Shown here in pieces: positions 42,927-52,387 of a stretch of 64,000 nucleotides of DNA. A program made the position numbers and the translations under genes. The notes under the pieces were generated by a model, which was given only the letters and a program-made list of their open reading frames with translations, searched no databases and had not been told where the DNA came from. The stretch is from contig HG799473.1 of the NCBI GenBank assembly GCA_000531095.1, positions 62,001 to 126,000 of the forward strand, given 5' to 3'. Positions within the stretch are counted from its first letter, which is position 1. Every line of letters starts with the position of its first letter. The DNA comes from Gemmata massiliana. Its GTDB lineage: Bacteria; Planctomycetota; Planctomycetia; Gemmatales; Gemmataceae.

Positions 42927-43331
42927 TCACGGCTCCGAATCGCCGGTCGCTTCGAGGAGGCCGGCGGCGTGCCGCAGTGCGCGGACGAAGAGGAGATAGT
43001 GTTCCGGTACAGCCTGCCCCTTACGTGGTTTCAGCAGTCGATACCACCGGCGCAGTTCAGTGGCGTTTTGCTGGAGCAACTCGTCCCGGCCCATCGGCCA
43101 GAACGGACAATCCTCCGCGAACTCCCGCAGTAACGACCCGTTGCCGAACGCCTTCTCGATGCGCTGGCGGAAGATCGATTCGGCCTGTCGCCTCAAGTCG
43201 GGCCGGTCGTTGGCGACGGGACGATCGCCGTTGACAACCTCGACCAGTCGTATCCACACGAACGCTTGATCCGACAGCGTAAGTCGCCCCCACGCCGTTG
43301 CAGCCAGTCGGATGATCTCCTCGTTGCTCAT
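42927..43331 (-). CDS. Hypothetical helical protein
   Basis: The protein has 134 residues with the start at 43331 ('MSNEEIIRLAATAWGRLTLSDQAFVWIRLVEVV'). It appears all-helical and charged, ending 'ALRHAAGLLEATGDSEP'. I do not recognise the family. It is the first gene of the minus-strand backbone run and is divergent from the excisionase-like gene; the 137-bp gap between them probably holds both promoters. Confidence 0.55.
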   Translation of the reverse strand: MSNEEIIRLAATAWGRLTLSDQAFVWIRLVEVVNGDRPVANDRPDLRRQAESIFRQRIEKAFGNGSLLREFAEDCPFWPMGRDELLQQNATELRRWYRLLKPRKGQAVPEHYLLFVRALRHAAGLLEATGDSEP

Positions 43332-43468
43332 GATGACCGCACACGCCAGTCGCTCCGTCCGGCTCGGAAACCGGGCCGCGCCGGTGTGACGTGCCTTTCC
43401 GAGCAATCCGACTCGTCGTGCGTGTACGGGACGTGCATCCCGCCTCACTGCACCACAGGAGTTCCGCC

Positions 43469-43966
43469 ATGCGGATTCGGAGCCTCGACGCCCCCTGGAT
43501 GGAGGACGATCCCGACCTCCTCACCCCAGAAGTTCAGAAGCGGGTCAGCAGCCCGGTCGTCAGCCGTCCGCCGGACGGCGGGGCGGTCCTGCTGACATTG
43601 AACCAACTCCTGACGTTCGCGGAAGTCGTCGCGAAGTACGGCGGGCCGTCCGAGGTTTGGGAGAAGCTCCGACCCGACCTCCCGGTCTGGGACCACCACG
43701 ACGGCGAAGCCGTCTACCTCGAAAGTGCCGTGGACGAGTTTCTGCGGTGCCGCCAGCCGGGAACCGTGGCGGACGCGGACATCCCGACCGGCGACGACGC
43801 GATCCTCTCGCTGGAGCAGGCCGCGAAAGTCGTTCACGTTTCGCCCAAGACCGTCCTGAACTGGTGCGCCAAAGACCACGTCAACTGTCCGCGACTCAAG
43901 GGCGGAACGTTCCGGCGGGGTGACTTCCTTCGCTGGTGGACCAAGACGCGGCGAAGCAAGAAGTGA
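43469..43966 (+). CDS. Excisionase-like helix-turn-helix protein
   Basis: The protein has 165 residues and starts after AGGAG. The C-terminal part 'AILSLEQAAKVVHVSPKTVLNWCAKDHVNCPRLKGGTFRRGDFLRWWTKTR' is a MerR/Xis-type winged helix. The N-terminal part holds a second possible one ('LNQLLTFAEVVAKYGGPSEVWEKLR'). It lies 42 bp before the recombinase gene and next to attR, so it is the best candidate for the recombination directionality factor of the island. Confidence 0.7.
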   Translation: MRIRSLDAPWMEDDPDLLTPEVQKRVSSPVVSRPPDGGAVLLTLNQLLTFAEVVAKYGGPSEVWEKLRPDLPVWDHHDGEAVYLESAVDEFLRCRQPGTVADADIPTGDDAILSLEQAAKVVHVSPKTVLNWCAKDHVNCPRLKGGTFRRGDFLRWWTKTRRSKK

Positions 43967-44008
43967 CGGCCCGACCTCAACCAAACCACCATCAAGGAAA
44001 CCTGTGCC

Positions 44009-45247
44009 ATGCCCCGACCACCGAAGAACCAACCCCTCGCCCTGATCGACGGACGTGAGGTCCACGCGACCCTCAAGCTCCGGGCCGGGATCTACGCGGT
44101 CCAGTTCCCCGACCCGAACCGGGCGGGGAAGTACCGCGAGGCTTCCACGCGGGAGCGACACCCGCTCGGTGCGTGGGCGAAGGCCCGCGAGATCATTGAG
44201 TCCGCTTACGCGAACACGGAACCCGACCGCCCCGCCGGGCCGGTCACCTGGGAGGAGGTGGTGGCGTTGCTCCCCGACATGCCGGGGCTACTCCGTCCAC
44301 GGGCGGTCGAGCCTTACGTCGGCGCGATTGTGAACCTGCGGAAGTACGTCGAAACCAGCGGGCCGTTCGACGTGACGCCCGAGAAGGCGAAGCGGTTCAA
44401 GAGCGCATACGAGGCCCAGCCGTTCACCAAAGGGAAGCCCAAGAGGGGCAAGACCGGCGAAACGATCCAACCGAAGGGGTACACGCGGAAGCCCAAGACC
44501 GTCGAGAACGCCATCCGGCGGCTGTCCGGGCTGTGGGAGAAGTTGTTGGCCCACACGCCGACCCCGCTGGCCCGTGCGAATCCGTGGGTCGGCGTCAAGC
44601 GACCCGTGGTGACCGAGGGAGAACCCGTCACGGCGGACGAGCAGGAATGGATGCACTTCTTCGGCTGGGTCGAAGCGAAGGGGTGGGAACTGATGTCGGT
44701 CTTCTTGCAGGTGAAGGCACTGGCCGGGTGCCGGACGAACGACCTGTGCCACGTCAAACTCGAACAGTGGGACCGCAAGGCTCGGGTGCTGACCATCAAC
44801 CCGGACGAGGACAAGACTTACCAGCAGCGGACGATCCCGATCCCGCCGGACCTCGCCGGGCGACTCAACGCGGTCGCCGGGACCGATTACCTGTGGGACC
44901 ACTACGCCGAGTCGCTCCAGTCGCTGGACAGGCCGATGGTGAAAGACGGGTTCCGCCCGAAGCGGCTGTACTGGGCGGTGCGACGGGTGTTCGAGGATTA
45001 CGAAGCCGAACACCCCGACCGGGCGAAGTTGACGCCGCACGACCTGCGGGGGCGGGCGATCACTCTGACGGTTGAACACACGCAATCAATCGACGCGACG
45101 GCGGAGGCACTCCACGTTTCCGCAGCGACCGTCCGGCGGCACTATCTCGACCGGCAGAGGGCATTTCGGAGGCAGGAGCTACTGAAAAAAATGGCGAACG
45201 TGCTGCTGATGAAACCGAACGGGGGAGGCGAATACACCCCCGGATGA
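44009..45247 (+). CDS. int: Island tyrosine recombinase (integrase)
   Basis: The protein has 412 residues. The catalytic domain shows Arg242 in 'LAGCRTNDLCHV', a beta-hairpin region with Lys in 'NPDEDKTYQQRTIPIP', His344-x-x-Arg347 in 'TPHDLRGRA', and Tyr379 in 'SAATVRRHYLDRQ'. The usual second His/Trp is replaced by 'ALHVSAATV'. It ends 64 bp from attR. I infer it integrates the island into tRNA-Arg(ACG). A long N-terminal arm-binding domain (residues 1-180) is consistent with arm-site recognition at both element ends. Confidence 0.88.
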   Translation: MPRPPKNQPLALIDGREVHATLKLRAGIYAVQFPDPNRAGKYREASTRERHPLGAWAKAREIIESAYANTEPDRPAGPVTWEEVVALLPDMPGLLRPRAVEPYVGAIVNLRKYVETSGPFDVTPEKAKRFKSAYEAQPFTKGKPKRGKTGETIQPKGYTRKPKTVENAIRRLSGLWEKLLAHTPTPLARANPWVGVKRPVVTEGEPVTADEQEWMHFFGWVEAKGWELMSVFLQVKALAGCRTNDLCHVKLEQWDRKARVLTINPDEDKTYQQRTIPIPPDLAGRLNAVAGTDYLWDHYAESLQSLDRPMVKDGFRPKRLYWAVRRVFEDYEAEHPDRAKLTPHDLRGRAITLTVEHTQSIDATAEALHVSAATVRRHYLDRQRAFRRQELLKKMANVLLMKPNGGGEYTPG

Positions 45248-45252
45248 CGAGG

Positions 45253-45310
45253 GTTTTAGGGGGGAGTTTTAGGGGGATCGGGGGTCGTTTCCCCCGAAAC
45301 CCCTGTTTTT
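45253..45310. promoter_or_regulatory. Right arm-type motifs and terminator-like hairpin
   Basis: GTTTTAGGGGGGA (45253-45265) and GTTTTAGGGGGA (45266-45277) match the paired motif at 8497-8521 near the left end. Immediately after, TCGGGGG-TCGTTT-CCCCCGA (45278-45297) forms a perfect 7-bp hairpin followed by a short T-run, a plausible integrase terminator. Arm-site function is inferred. Confidence 0.55.
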
Positions 45311-45311
45311 C

Positions 45312-45388
<77 letters not shown>

Positions 45389-46125
45389 AAGTTTCTGCAA
45401 TTTTAGGACTTAAGTATCCCCTCTCGTCCTGCTCTCCCCGAGTTTGACATCAGATAAGACACCCGATATCTCCGGTTGATTTTAAGCGGTTGCAACGTTT
45501 TAGGTCGCAATCACGACATCCGTTTCTAAGGAACAGAGCCGTGTCTGAGGGGAATTCTACAGCGCCCGGTCCCGACGGCAAGCCGAACAAACCGCACCCC
45601 AATTTCCCACTATTTCCGCACGCCACGAAGCGCTGGGCAAAGAAAATTCGCGCTCGTCTCACGGTTTAAAATAGTGTTGCTCCCACGAAATAGCCCCGTG
45701 GGAGCAGCATAGTGTCTCTTCCCGCGACAGCGGCTCAAAAAAGTGCCACGCCCCAAAAGAGCCCCTTCACACCGGGCGGAAGCCGTGAGAGCCATTCAAA
45801 ACAGACACGATCAATTACATTACCAACCACCAAATCACCACACAGCCACACAATTTTGTGCATTGCGCCCGCGCTCGCCGGAGCCCACGATCGGTTCACG
45901 AGCGTGCCCGAGGTGCCCCCGCGCGATCACAGCGAGTTCCTGATCGCGCCCCGAAAGCGCGCTCAGGGAGGGAGGAGGCTCGGGTGCAACCGAACCAACC
46001 GCACCCACCGACCTACGACGCATTGACCCGCCGGGAGCCCGATCTCGATACCTTGTGAAACGGAGCCGCACCCCAGGTCCGTGGGACGGCGGGATACTGG
46101 CGGGGACGCTTCGACCTTGGACAAA
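45389..46125. other. Non-coding stretch with strong hairpin
   Basis: About 740 bases right of tRNA-Arg without a supported gene. A stable hairpin lies at 45676-45708 (GTTGCTCCCACG pairing with CGTGGGAGCAGC, one mismatch), flanked by ATAGTGT on both sides. It could be a small insertion-element end or a terminator. The rest shows only shadow reading frames. Confidence 0.4.
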
Positions 46126-46379
46126 CCGGACGCGCGACTACCGGGTCCACGACAAGGCCGATGTGCGCACCAAGAGCGACCACTTCGCCGACGTGATCCG
46201 GGGAGCCTGCGCCCGAAGATTCAAGCCCGGTGCGGGGTGTTCGACGGGTGATACGGCCGCCTGACAACCTCAAGCTGATCCGCGACTACCGGTGGACCCG
46301 GCTCACCCGACTCAAGGCGGACCGGTTCGTGAACAAGAATGGGTTGGGCACCACCGCACGGAGCGGACGAAGGGTATGA
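46126..46379 (+). pseudogene. Transposase fragment (IS701/IS4-like)
   Basis: Two frames together encode a DDE transposase fragment: 'DYRVHDKADVRTKSDHFADVIRGACARRFKP', a broken 'GVFDG', then 'LKLIRDYRWTRLTRLKADRFVNKNGLGTTARSGRRV' and a stop at 46379. The pattern 'K..HF..m...A..rgf.P..vlfDgwY..l.nLk.ir...W.w.trLKaNR.v' is familiar from IS701/IS4-type transposases. Both ends are missing and there is a frameshift, so it is dead. Confidence 0.65.
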
Positions 46380-46397
46380 TCGGAATCGCAGACACGC

Positions 46398-47654
46398 TCA
46401 CCCACGGCGCGCCGGGCGCTTGCCCTCGGTGCCGTACACGTCGGCTACCGCGCCACCTGCTTCGAGCGCGACGTGGAACCGGCTCGCACCCTCCAATCGG
46501 TGAAGCGTCAGGTGGTACGCTCGGCTCGCGGCCACAAGGTACGGGCGCTTCGCGAGTAGCGCGGGGGCGCGCAACTGCCCCCAGGAGCCGTCACCCAAAT
46601 AAGGAACGCCGTACTTATCCTTCAGGCCACCCTTCAACGGGTGCGTGCGCTTGAACGTGTGGTCGTGGTGCTCCAGGACCGCGTCCACGCCGTACCGCTC
46701 GAACAGCGGGCACCAGTGTTTCCGGTTCTCGGCCCCGGCTTCGCCCGGGTCACGCGCCGATGGATACGCCGGGACGTGATTCGCCGCGAACAGGTGCAGG
46801 TACCCTTCCCGCTCGCGCAATGTCTTCTCCAACCATTCGGATTGCCCGCTCCCGACCGGCGCGACGTGTCCGGAATCCAATAGCACAAGGCTCAGATAAT
46901 CGCCGAAGTCGAGCGTGCCGAAGGTGGTGTCTCGAAACAGTCCGTCGAACACGCTCAGGAACGCCGGCGCCCCTTCCCGCTTGGCTCCGACGGCTCCATT
47001 GACCTCGTGGTTCCCGATGCACGCGACCAGCGGAATGAGCCGACCCACCGGGTCGATCATTTGCGTGCTGTAGTTTCGCAGGAACGCGAGGAACGTCTCC
47101 GGCGACCGACCGTTGTCGTAGGCCAAGTCCCCGCCCAAGAGAACGAAGTGTGGCTCCTGCTTGGCGGCGAGCAGATTCGTCGCGACCGCATGCGCGTTCG
47201 CCCCACAATCGCCGCCGGATACGAACGTGATCGCGTCGGTCGCCCGCGCCGGCATCGTGCGGAACCGGTGAGTGAACGGTCGGTTCCCGACACGGAACTG
47301 GTACTCGCTCCCCGGCGACAATCCGGTGATCTCGGCGCGATACACACTGAGGTTCGTTCCGGGGAACGGTTTCGGCTCAACTTGCGCGACCTGCCACGTT
47401 TCACCCATCGGGAACAGCGCGAAACTCACACTCGTCTCGCCAGACCAACGAGGCCCGATCCACCGCACCGTCACGGTCGTAGTCGGGTCGCGCTGCCACG
47501 TCAGAAACAACCCGTCGGGAGCGCCCGTGGGTGCCCAAGACGACAAGGGCGAGTCCGAAACTGCCCGCGTGAGTGGAGGCGCGTGTCCGCTGGAAACGGC
47601 AGCAAACCCCGTGAGCGCAGAACCAAAGAACGCGCGGCGAGTGAGTCGCGCCAT
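46398..47654 (-). CDS. Exported purple-acid-phosphatase-like metallophosphoesterase
   Basis: The protein has 418 residues. The N-terminus 'MARLTRRAFFGSALTGFAAVSSGHA' is a twin-arginine signal. Residues 45-145 form a fibronectin-type N-terminal domain ('TVRWIGPRWSG...YRAEITGLSPGSEYQFRV'). The catalytic domain shows 'FVSGGDCGANA', 'VLLGGDLAYDNG', 'VACIGNHEVNG', 'FAANHVPAYPS' and 'VLEHHDHTFKRTHPL', the metal ligands of purple acid phosphatases. It probably releases phosphate outside the cytoplasm. The neighbouring PiT, PhoU-like and VTC genes fit a phosphate role. Confidence 0.85.
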   Translation of the reverse strand: MARLTRRAFFGSALTGFAAVSSGHAPPLTRAVSDSPLSSWAPTGAPDGLFLTWQRDPTTTVTVRWIGPRWSGETSVSFALFPMGETWQVAQVEPKPFPGTNLSVYRAEITGLSPGSEYQFRVGNRPFTHRFRTMPARATDAITFVSGGDCGANAHAVATNLLAAKQEPHFVLLGGDLAYDNGRSPETFLAFLRNYSTQMIDPVGRLIPLVACIGNHEVNGAVGAKREGAPAFLSVFDGLFRDTTFGTLDFGDYLSLVLLDSGHVAPVGSGQSEWLEKTLREREGYLHLFAANHVPAYPSARDPGEAGAENRKHWCPLFERYGVDAVLEHHDHTFKRTHPLKGGLKDKYGVPYLGDGSWGQLRAPALLAKRPYLVAASRAYHLTLHRLEGASRFHVALEAGGAVADVYGTEGKRPARRG

Positions 47655-47763
47655 CGAGCACTCCCGTCAGCAATCGGCCCCAAACTCAGTTTTGGGCACG
47701 CGCCTTACGCCACCAAACGAAATGTGTAGATTTTGTGAAACAATGGCGTGGAAATGTCGTATA

Positions 47764-47787
47764 GTACCATAGTGCCAGTTATGGTAC
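47764..47787. promoter_or_regulatory. Perfect inverted repeat upstream of phosphatase gene
   Basis: GTACCATA-N8-TATGGTAC lies 110 bases before the phosphatase start and 128 bases after the end of the PiT gene. It could be an operator for the phosphatase gene. It lacks a T-run, which argues against a terminator. The binding protein is unknown. Confidence 0.4.
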
Positions 47788-47914
47788 ACGCAGAGTCTCT
47801 GACAACTCGGCCCCCGAACACGGTACTTGGCACTACAAGAGTGCGTGAATCAGAGCTTAGAAGAGTGGCAATCTTTGCGGGTGAGTCACAAGAAACGCGA
47901 CCCGCAGGTGATCC

Positions 47915-48952
47915 TTACCCCAACAGCCAGTGCAGAACGAGGTACGTGAGCGCGGACACGGCCGCGGAAATGGGAATCGTCAGCACCCACGCAATCAGCA
48001 TGTTCTGGGCGACGCCCCAGCGCACGGCAGAGACCCGCTTGGAAGCGCCGACGCCCATGATGCTCGACGAGATGACGTGAGTGGTGCTGACCGGGGCCTT
48101 TAACCAGGTCGCCCCCAGAATCACCAGCGACGCCGCGGTTTCGGCCGCGAACCCGTTGATCGGGCGCAACTTGATGATCCGGTGGCCCATCGTCTTCATG
48201 ATGCGCCACCCACCGGACGCGGTCCCCAGGGCCATCGCGGTCGCACAGGCCACGATCACCCAGCCCGGCACAACGAGGTCGGCCGTCTGCCCCAGCGAAG
48301 CGGCGTAGGCCACGAGCGCGAGGGTGATGATGCCCATCGATTTCTGGGCGTCGTTGGACCCGTGGGCGAAGGCCATGAACCCGGCCGAAACGAGTTGCAG
48401 CGCGCGGAAGTTGCGGCTCACGGTCGCCGGGCGAGCGCGGCGCACGATCCACAACAGGAGCACCATCAACAGGAACCCGCCGAGCAACCCGCACAGCGGC
48501 GAAATAACGAGCGCTTTGAGCGTCAGCACGACGCCCTTCGACGTGAGCAGCCCCCACAACGCATCCAGGGGCGCCTCGTCGTGGAGCACCCGGAAGCACC
48601 ACACCGCACCGACCAACCCGCCGATGAGCGCGTGCGACGAGCTGGACGGAATGCCGTAGTACCACGTGAGCAGGTTCCAGACGATCGCGCCGAGCAGCGC
48701 CGCCGCGACCACCAGTTGAGTGATCGATTTCGGATCGGCGATGTCGCCGCCGATGGTTTTGGCCACGCCGACACCGATGAACGCGCCGACGAAGTTGCAC
48801 ACCGCCGCGAGCAGCACCGCGGTGCGCCCGGGCAGGACGTTCGTGGAGACGACCGTGGCGACGGCGTTGGCAGTGTCGTGGAACCCGTTGATGTAATCGA
48901 ACACCAGGGCCAGGGCCACAACCAGAACGAGGATGATGAACGCACTAGCCAT
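47915..48952 (-). CDS. pit: PiT-family inorganic phosphate transporter
   Basis: The protein has 345 residues. It has about 9-10 membrane helices and both PiT signatures: 'LVFDYINGFHDTANAVATVVSTNVL' near the N-terminus and 'FMAFAHGSNDAQKSMGIITLAL' in the second half. The motif 'IPSSSSHALIGGLVGA' and its repeat 'APVSTTHVISSSIMGVGAS' are typical. It couples phosphate-metal uptake to protons. The start at 48952 overlaps the upstream DUF47 gene by eight bases, a normal PiT-DUF47 pair. Confidence 0.93.
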   Translation of the reverse strand: MASAFIILVLVVALALVFDYINGFHDTANAVATVVSTNVLPGRTAVLLAAVCNFVGAFIGVGVAKTIGGDIADPKSITQLVVAAALLGAIVWNLLTWYYGIPSSSSHALIGGLVGAVWCFRVLHDEAPLDALWGLLTSKGVVLTLKALVISPLCGLLGGFLLMVLLLWIVRRARPATVSRNFRALQLVSAGFMAFAHGSNDAQKSMGIITLALVAYAASLGQTADLVVPGWVIVACATAMALGTASGGWRIMKTMGHRIIKLRPINGFAAETAASLVILGATWLKAPVSTTHVISSSIMGVGASKRVSAVRWGVAQNMLIAWVLTIPISAAVSALTYLVLHWLLG

Positions 48953-49592
48953 TCTTGACCACCACCGAACGAATGGCGTCCATCGCGTCGTCACACTGGT
49001 CGATGCCCTCTTCGAGACTGAAGAGCATGTCCTTCTGGCGGACCAGTTCGACGGGGTTGATGCCGTTGTCAAAGAGCGCGGCGATGGCCTTGCGGTAAAC
49101 GGCGTCGGCCTCGTTCTCCAGCGCGTGAACGGCGATAGTCGCGCCCTTCACGGAATCGGGGTTGGCGAACTGGCGCAGCCGGCGCGCGGCCCCGGCCAGT
49201 TCGCGGGCACAGCCCACAGTGAGCCGGACCAGGTGCCGCATCGGTTCGGTCAGCGCGGCGAAACGGAACAGGGCGGCGAACGCGGCGGTGTGCTCCATCC
49301 CGTCCACCACGTTGTCCAGCACCTTCGTCAACCGGGCCAGATCCTCTCGGTCGATGGGGGTCACGAACGTGCGGTCGATCTCCTCATAGAGCCGCTGACA
49401 CACGTTGTCCGCATCGGACTCAATGGGCTTGAGCCGGGCCGCGATCGCCTCGATCTGGCTGTGGCCGGTGGCGGATTCCAGTTCGGCAAAGACCGCCGCC
49501 GTCGCCTCGATCTTGTCGGCCAGTTCTTCGAGCATGGCGAAGAACTGATCGGGACGCGGAAGTAAGAACCGAACCAACCGGTCGATCAACAT
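48945..49592 (-). CDS. DUF47 PhoU-like PiT accessory protein
   Basis: The protein has 215 residues and is all-helical, with two PhoU-like three-helix bundles ('ADNVCQRLYEEIDRTFVTPIDREDLARLTKVLDNVVDGMEHTA' and 'ENEADAVYRKAIAALFDNGINPVELVRQKDMLFSLEEGIDQCDDAMD'). The E/DxxxD patterns bind metals in this family. Members regulate PiT transporters encoded next to them. The start at 49592 has GGAG nine bases upstream. Confidence 0.9.
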   Translation of the reverse strand: MLIDRLVRFLLPRPDQFFAMLEELADKIEATAAVFAELESATGHSQIEAIAARLKPIESDADNVCQRLYEEIDRTFVTPIDREDLARLTKVLDNVVDGMEHTAAFAALFRFAALTEPMRHLVRLTVGCARELAGAARRLRQFANPDSVKGATIAVHALENEADAVYRKAIAALFDNGINPVELVRQKDMLFSLEEGIDQCDDAMDAIRSVVVKNG

Positions 49593-49734
49593 GGACGTCT
49601 CCGAACCCACGGGGGTGGGGTGATCCTACGGTCCGGCCGTGAATTCGGGGAGATGGGCGCCGCCAGACATTGGGCGCAACTCTCGCCAGAAATCGAGTTT
49701 AGTATCACAAGCGGTTTATTTGGGAGATACAAAA

Positions 49735-50415
49735 ATGCCCGTTAAAAAGATGCTCGACGAACTTCACGGACTCCAACGCGACCTGTTCGCGTTCGGGATC
49801 AGCGTGTCCGACGCGGTGGCGGAATCAGTCGGCCGGTTGCACGATTTACACCGATTCGCCCCAGAGCCGGTCTGGGGTGCGGCGCTAACACTGCACCACG
49901 AGCGAGTTGTGGAACAGTGCCAGCGAATCACGCTGTTATACCAGCCGGTCGCAGGCGACTTCCAAAACCTAACCGCGATCCTCCGTGCCGCGTCCGAACT
50001 GGAACAGATCGGGCACCTGGTGGCCGAAATCACCGAGCAAACGTCGCACTTGGCTTCGTTGCCCGAGGCAACCGAGAAGCTGTCGCAACTGGCCGATTCG
50101 GTGTCGAACATGGTTCACGCCGTTGTGGATGCCTATGGCACCCATTACACCATCCCGGCGCGCCAGATGGCTCGGATTCGGACTGACGTAGCCGACGCCG
50201 CAGAATCCGTCATCGAATGGCTGACCGGTGCCATGAAAGCGGATTCCGCGGCCGTGGAACCGGGTCTGAGCCTGTTCGCCGTGGTTCGGAACCTCCAAGC
50301 GATTGCGAACCACACAACCCGACTGGTCGAAGCATTTTCCGTAGCAGAAAACCGCGGCTCTGGCCCTGCGACCCGAATCGCGACGGGCACCGAAGCCCTC
50401 GCGTCGCGTTGGTAA
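49735..50415 (+). CDS. PhoU-like helical protein
   Basis: The protein has 226 residues and is all-helical. It has a PhoU pattern with two similar halves: 'LQRDLFAFGISVSDAVAESVGRLHDL...CQRITLLYQPVAGDFQNLTAILRAASELEQIGHLVAEITEQ' and a second bundle ending 'LFAVVRNLQAIANHTTRLVEAFSV'. PhoU proteins restrain phosphate signalling. It is divergent from the DUF47-pit pair, sharing a 140-bp promoter region. Confidence 0.8.
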   Translation: MPVKKMLDELHGLQRDLFAFGISVSDAVAESVGRLHDLHRFAPEPVWGAALTLHHERVVEQCQRITLLYQPVAGDFQNLTAILRAASELEQIGHLVAEITEQTSHLASLPEATEKLSQLADSVSNMVHAVVDAYGTHYTIPARQMARIRTDVADAAESVIEWLTGAMKADSAAVEPGLSLFAVVRNLQAIANHTTRLVEAFSVAENRGSGPATRIATGTEALASRW

Positions 50416-50462
50416 TCGGAGGGGACGTACGCCTTGCGCTCAACCGAGCACGGAAGCAAAAA

Positions 50463-50490
50463 CGCTCGGGGCCTCTTGAAGCCCCGAGCG
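50463..50490. terminator. Bidirectional terminator hairpin
   Basis: CGCTCGGGGC-N8-GCCCCGAGCG is a perfect 10-bp stem between two convergent genes. On the minus strand it is followed by a T-run, so it should terminate the CotH transcript, and it probably also ends the PhoU-like transcript. Confidence 0.8.
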
Positions 50491-50513
50491 CGACTAACGA
50501 TTCGCAACTCGTA

Positions 50514-52387
50514 TCACTGCCCGGCTTTCTTCACGTCCGCATTGCTGAGCAGATATTTCTGCCGCTGTTCCGCGAAGGCCCGGATGTTCATCCCCTGACC
50601 GCCGGGACCGCGACCGCCACCGCCCGGACCGCCGGTGCTGGCCGTGGGAGCCGAAGTGTCGGTGTTGCGCTTAAAGGCCTCGAACGAGTCGAGCTTCCGC
50701 GTATCGAGTTCCACTTCCTTCTCGATCAGCTTGCGGTACCCCGCCACGACCGGACCGAGCTTCTTCCAGTCGAGTGATTCTTCAGCGATCTTCTTCACGT
50801 TCGCCAGGTACTTCGTCTTGAACGCGGGCACCGCGAGCAGTTTGCTCCGGAGTGGCTTGCTGGCGTCGGTTAGCCCGACGAGCGGATCGAGTTCGACCCC
50901 ACCACCCGCGCGCCCACCACCCATTCCACCGCCAGGGCCACCGGGACCACCGAACCCACCACCGGGTCCACCAGGGCCTCCCCCTCCGGGGCCACCGAAC
51001 CCACCGCCCGGACCACCGACCACGACGGGACGGTCCTTCATCTCCTTGAACGCCTTGCGTTGGTCCTCGGTCAGCAGTTTCTCGATTTGCTCGTCCACGC
51101 TCTTTTGCATCTCGGCCAGTTTTTTCTTTGCTCCTCGGTGAGTTGGAGCGTGTCCTGGACCGGTTGGGGGAGGATCACGCCGGGCGGGGGCAACCGCAAC
51201 ATCATGCCACCTCCCGGGCCGCCCGCGGGACGGAACGCTTCGTTCATGTCGTGCGGGACGATGTGGAACTTGCCCTTATCGTCGAGGCAGATGCTGTAGT
51301 CGCTCGACCGAATCCAGTAGCCGTCGCAGTTAATGAGCGCGTTATCCAGTGCCAGGAACCACAGCACGCCCTCGATGTCGAGGATCGGCTTGAGGGCCTC
51401 TTCGAGCTTGTCCGCGGGCGTCTGGTTCAGCACCTTGCACAAGTTGATGAGCGCCTTCCACGCGGCCTCGTTCTCGCCGCCCTTCATCTCGAAAACGCGC
51501 TTGTACGCGGCCACATCCTCACCGAAGTATTCCAGCCCACCGCGCCCGCCGGGGCTACCACGAACCTTCCAGCGCGTGCCCTTCGCACTGTTAAAATTCT
51601 CTTTAACGAATGTCTTATCGAACTGCTGTACGCTGCCGTACACGCCCCAACTCTCGCCGTTGATAACGACCTTCACGAAGTTCGCCTTCGGCGTCGGGAT
51701 GTACTGACCCGCGATGTGCGAGTACAGCACGGTGCTCATCATCGTCGGGTCTTCGTGGCTGTTGAGCAGGTTCAGTGTCTTGGCGCCGTAAACGCGCTGC
51801 TTCTCGTCGGCCATGTCGAAGGAGAGGTTCAGCGACCGCTTCGAGCCGGCCCCGACCCCCATGTACGACGACATCCCGCGGAAGTGGACGCCGACGTTCG
51901 CGTACTTCTTGCCGTCAATGGTGACGGTCGCGGGGACGTCCACATCGGTGCCGTGGAAGTCCTGCAGTTCGGTCTCCCAGTCGGAGTTCTCGAACTCCAG
52001 GAAGATCGTGCGGAGCACGGTGGCGTCATAGAGCTTCGCGTCCGGGAAGTTCTTGACCTCGCCCGGCGTGACCTTCGGTCCGGGCTTCCCGGATTCCCCG
52101 CGCCCGAACCCGCCCTTCGGCCCGCCGAATCCACCGAAACCACCCCCGCGTTTCGCGGACTCGCGAGCCGGCTTTCGCTCTTCGGCGTTCAGCCAGCCGT
52201 CTTTGTTCTTGTCGAACTCCGAAAGGATCTTGCGCTCGCCGCCACCCGGGGGGCCACCGAACCCGCCGCCCTTGCCGAAGCCCCCCTTCCCGCCCTTATC
52301 GGGTTGGGTGAACCCGCTCGGCGCGCAAAGCGCCACCAGCGCCGCGGCGAGGCACGCCGCGGGCAACGCGAATAATCGTCGGTGCAT
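50514..52387 (-). CDS. CotH-like secreted protein, read across a -1 frameshift
   Basis: The start at 52387 opens a signal peptide (MHRRLFALPAACLAAALVAL). The first frame contains an EF-hand-like 'FDKNKDGWLNAEE', a glycine-rich stretch, and a CotH kinase-like domain ('YDATVLRTIFLEFENSDWETELQDF', 'VGVHFRG', 'LNLLNSHEDPTMMSTVL', 'FHIVPHDMNEAF'). That frame would stop at 51071. The continuation ('LAEMQKSVDEQIEKLLTEDQRKAF', a glycine-rich stretch, then 'KTKYLANVKKIAEESLDW') is in the -1 frame and ends at 50514. The switch falls exactly on A-AAA-AAC. Either this is programmed frameshifting or a single-base loss in an A-run. A VTC gene lies upstream, a usual CotH partner. Confidence 0.75.
51119..51125 (-). 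promoter_or_regulatory. Candidate -1 ribosomal frameshift heptamer
   Basis: On the minus strand the heptamer A-AAA-AAC is in the correct zero frame of the CotH gene (codons AAA 51124-51122 and AAC 51121-51119). A -1 slip reads AAA-AAA-CTG-GCC-GAG-ATG and continues in the frame of the conserved C-terminal part. No clear downstream stimulatory hairpin was found by eye. Confidence 0.5.

Noticed and set aside
8360-45311. Conjugation genes (relaxase, coupling protein, type IV secretion)
   Set aside because: Searched by eye through all island proteins; none matches, so the element was not called an ICE.
45676-45708. Small RNA gene
   Set aside because: Only a hairpin is visible, without promoter elements or a T-run, so it was listed as part of a non-coding stretch.
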